Positions 13,273-13,347 of a DNA stretch of 13,347 nucleotides are shown piece after piece. How positions within the stretch are numbered: position 1 is the stretch's first letter; every line of letters starts with the position of its first letter. Origin of the DNA: an uncultured Acetatifactor sp. (GTDB taxonomy: Bacteria; Bacillota; Clostridia; Lachnospirales; Lachnospiraceae); NCBI GenBank assembly GCA_910577185.1, contig CAJTLR010000087.1, positions 1 to 13,347 on the forward strand, given 5' to 3'. A program made the position numbers and the translations under genes. The notes under the pieces are model-generated. The model did not search any database, was not told the origin of the DNA, and saw only the letters and a program-made list of their open reading frames with translations.

Positions 13273-13347
13273 ATCCGTTCCTCCTTTTCTGCTTCATAAC
13301 TTCTCGGAATCTTCAGCCCTTATTTCATGGGGCTTTCAGAACCTATT
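13273..13347 (-). other. upstream flank of the PepSY gene
   Basis: Apart from the ribosome binding site (plus 13280-13288) this edge holds short minus-strand frames that stop within 15-30 bases of the window end. It may contain the tail of an upstream gene, but none can be identified, and no promoter is seen. Confidence 0.4.

Overview
The window looks like chromosomal DNA from a Gram-positive Clostridia, most likely a Lachnospiraceae-type gut anaerobe. The basis is moderate-to-high GC, strong AGGAGG-type ribosome binding sites, sigma-A-like promoters (TTGNNN-17-TAYAAT), and the gene mix: a GPH sugar symporter, an AEC carrier, a VanW/G5 protein, a PepSY protein and clade-restricted hypothetical proteins. 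The species call is inference. I see no rRNA, tRNA, CRISPR array, transposase or phage gene.

Layout. (1) 1-2672, minus strand: a GPH-family sugar:cation symporter, then a glycoside hydrolase family 2 (GH2)-like protein that has lost the catalytic part of its barrel, then the possible first codons of another gene at the window edge. Between symporter and GH2-like gene lies a 39-bp sequence duplicated with a 45-bp period. (2) 2867-4304, plus strand: an AEC-family carrier and a HIT-family protein, each with its own good promoter. (3) 4481-5299, minus: an unrecognised charged, helical cytoplasmic protein, convergent with the HIT gene across a hairpin terminator. (4) 5622-6176, minus: a GNAT acetyltransferase with lower GC than its neighbours, closed by a good terminator. 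(5) 11282 down to 6314, minus: a compact gene string of a 35-residue membrane peptide, VanW/G5 protein, AIR-synthase/HypE-like protein, Lrp/AsnC regulator, PLP aminotransferase and tRNA methyltransferase TrmL, starting at a TTGCCA-17-TATAAT promoter. Regulator and aminotransferase overlap by ATGA. (6) 11506-12120, plus: a membrane-anchored, conserved-looking protein transcribed divergently from that string. (7) 12154-13272, minus: a membrane-anchored protein with three PepSY domains and a four-copy 15-residue repeat. Genes 6 and 7 converge on a strong two-way terminator.

How they work together. Symporter and GH2-like protein form a small sugar locus, but the GH2-like protein is unlikely to be an enzyme. 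In the long string, the Lrp-type protein probably senses an amino acid and controls itself and the coupled aminotransferase. The AIR-synthase-like member appears to have lost several metal/nucleotide ligands of its family. VanW, PepSY and the two anchored proteins point to the cell envelope.

I did not find a convincing new multi-gene system. The best leads are the core-deleted GH2-like gene with its repeat-containing junction, the degenerate AIR-synthase-like protein inside a tight operon, and two small ORFs (46 and 35 residues).
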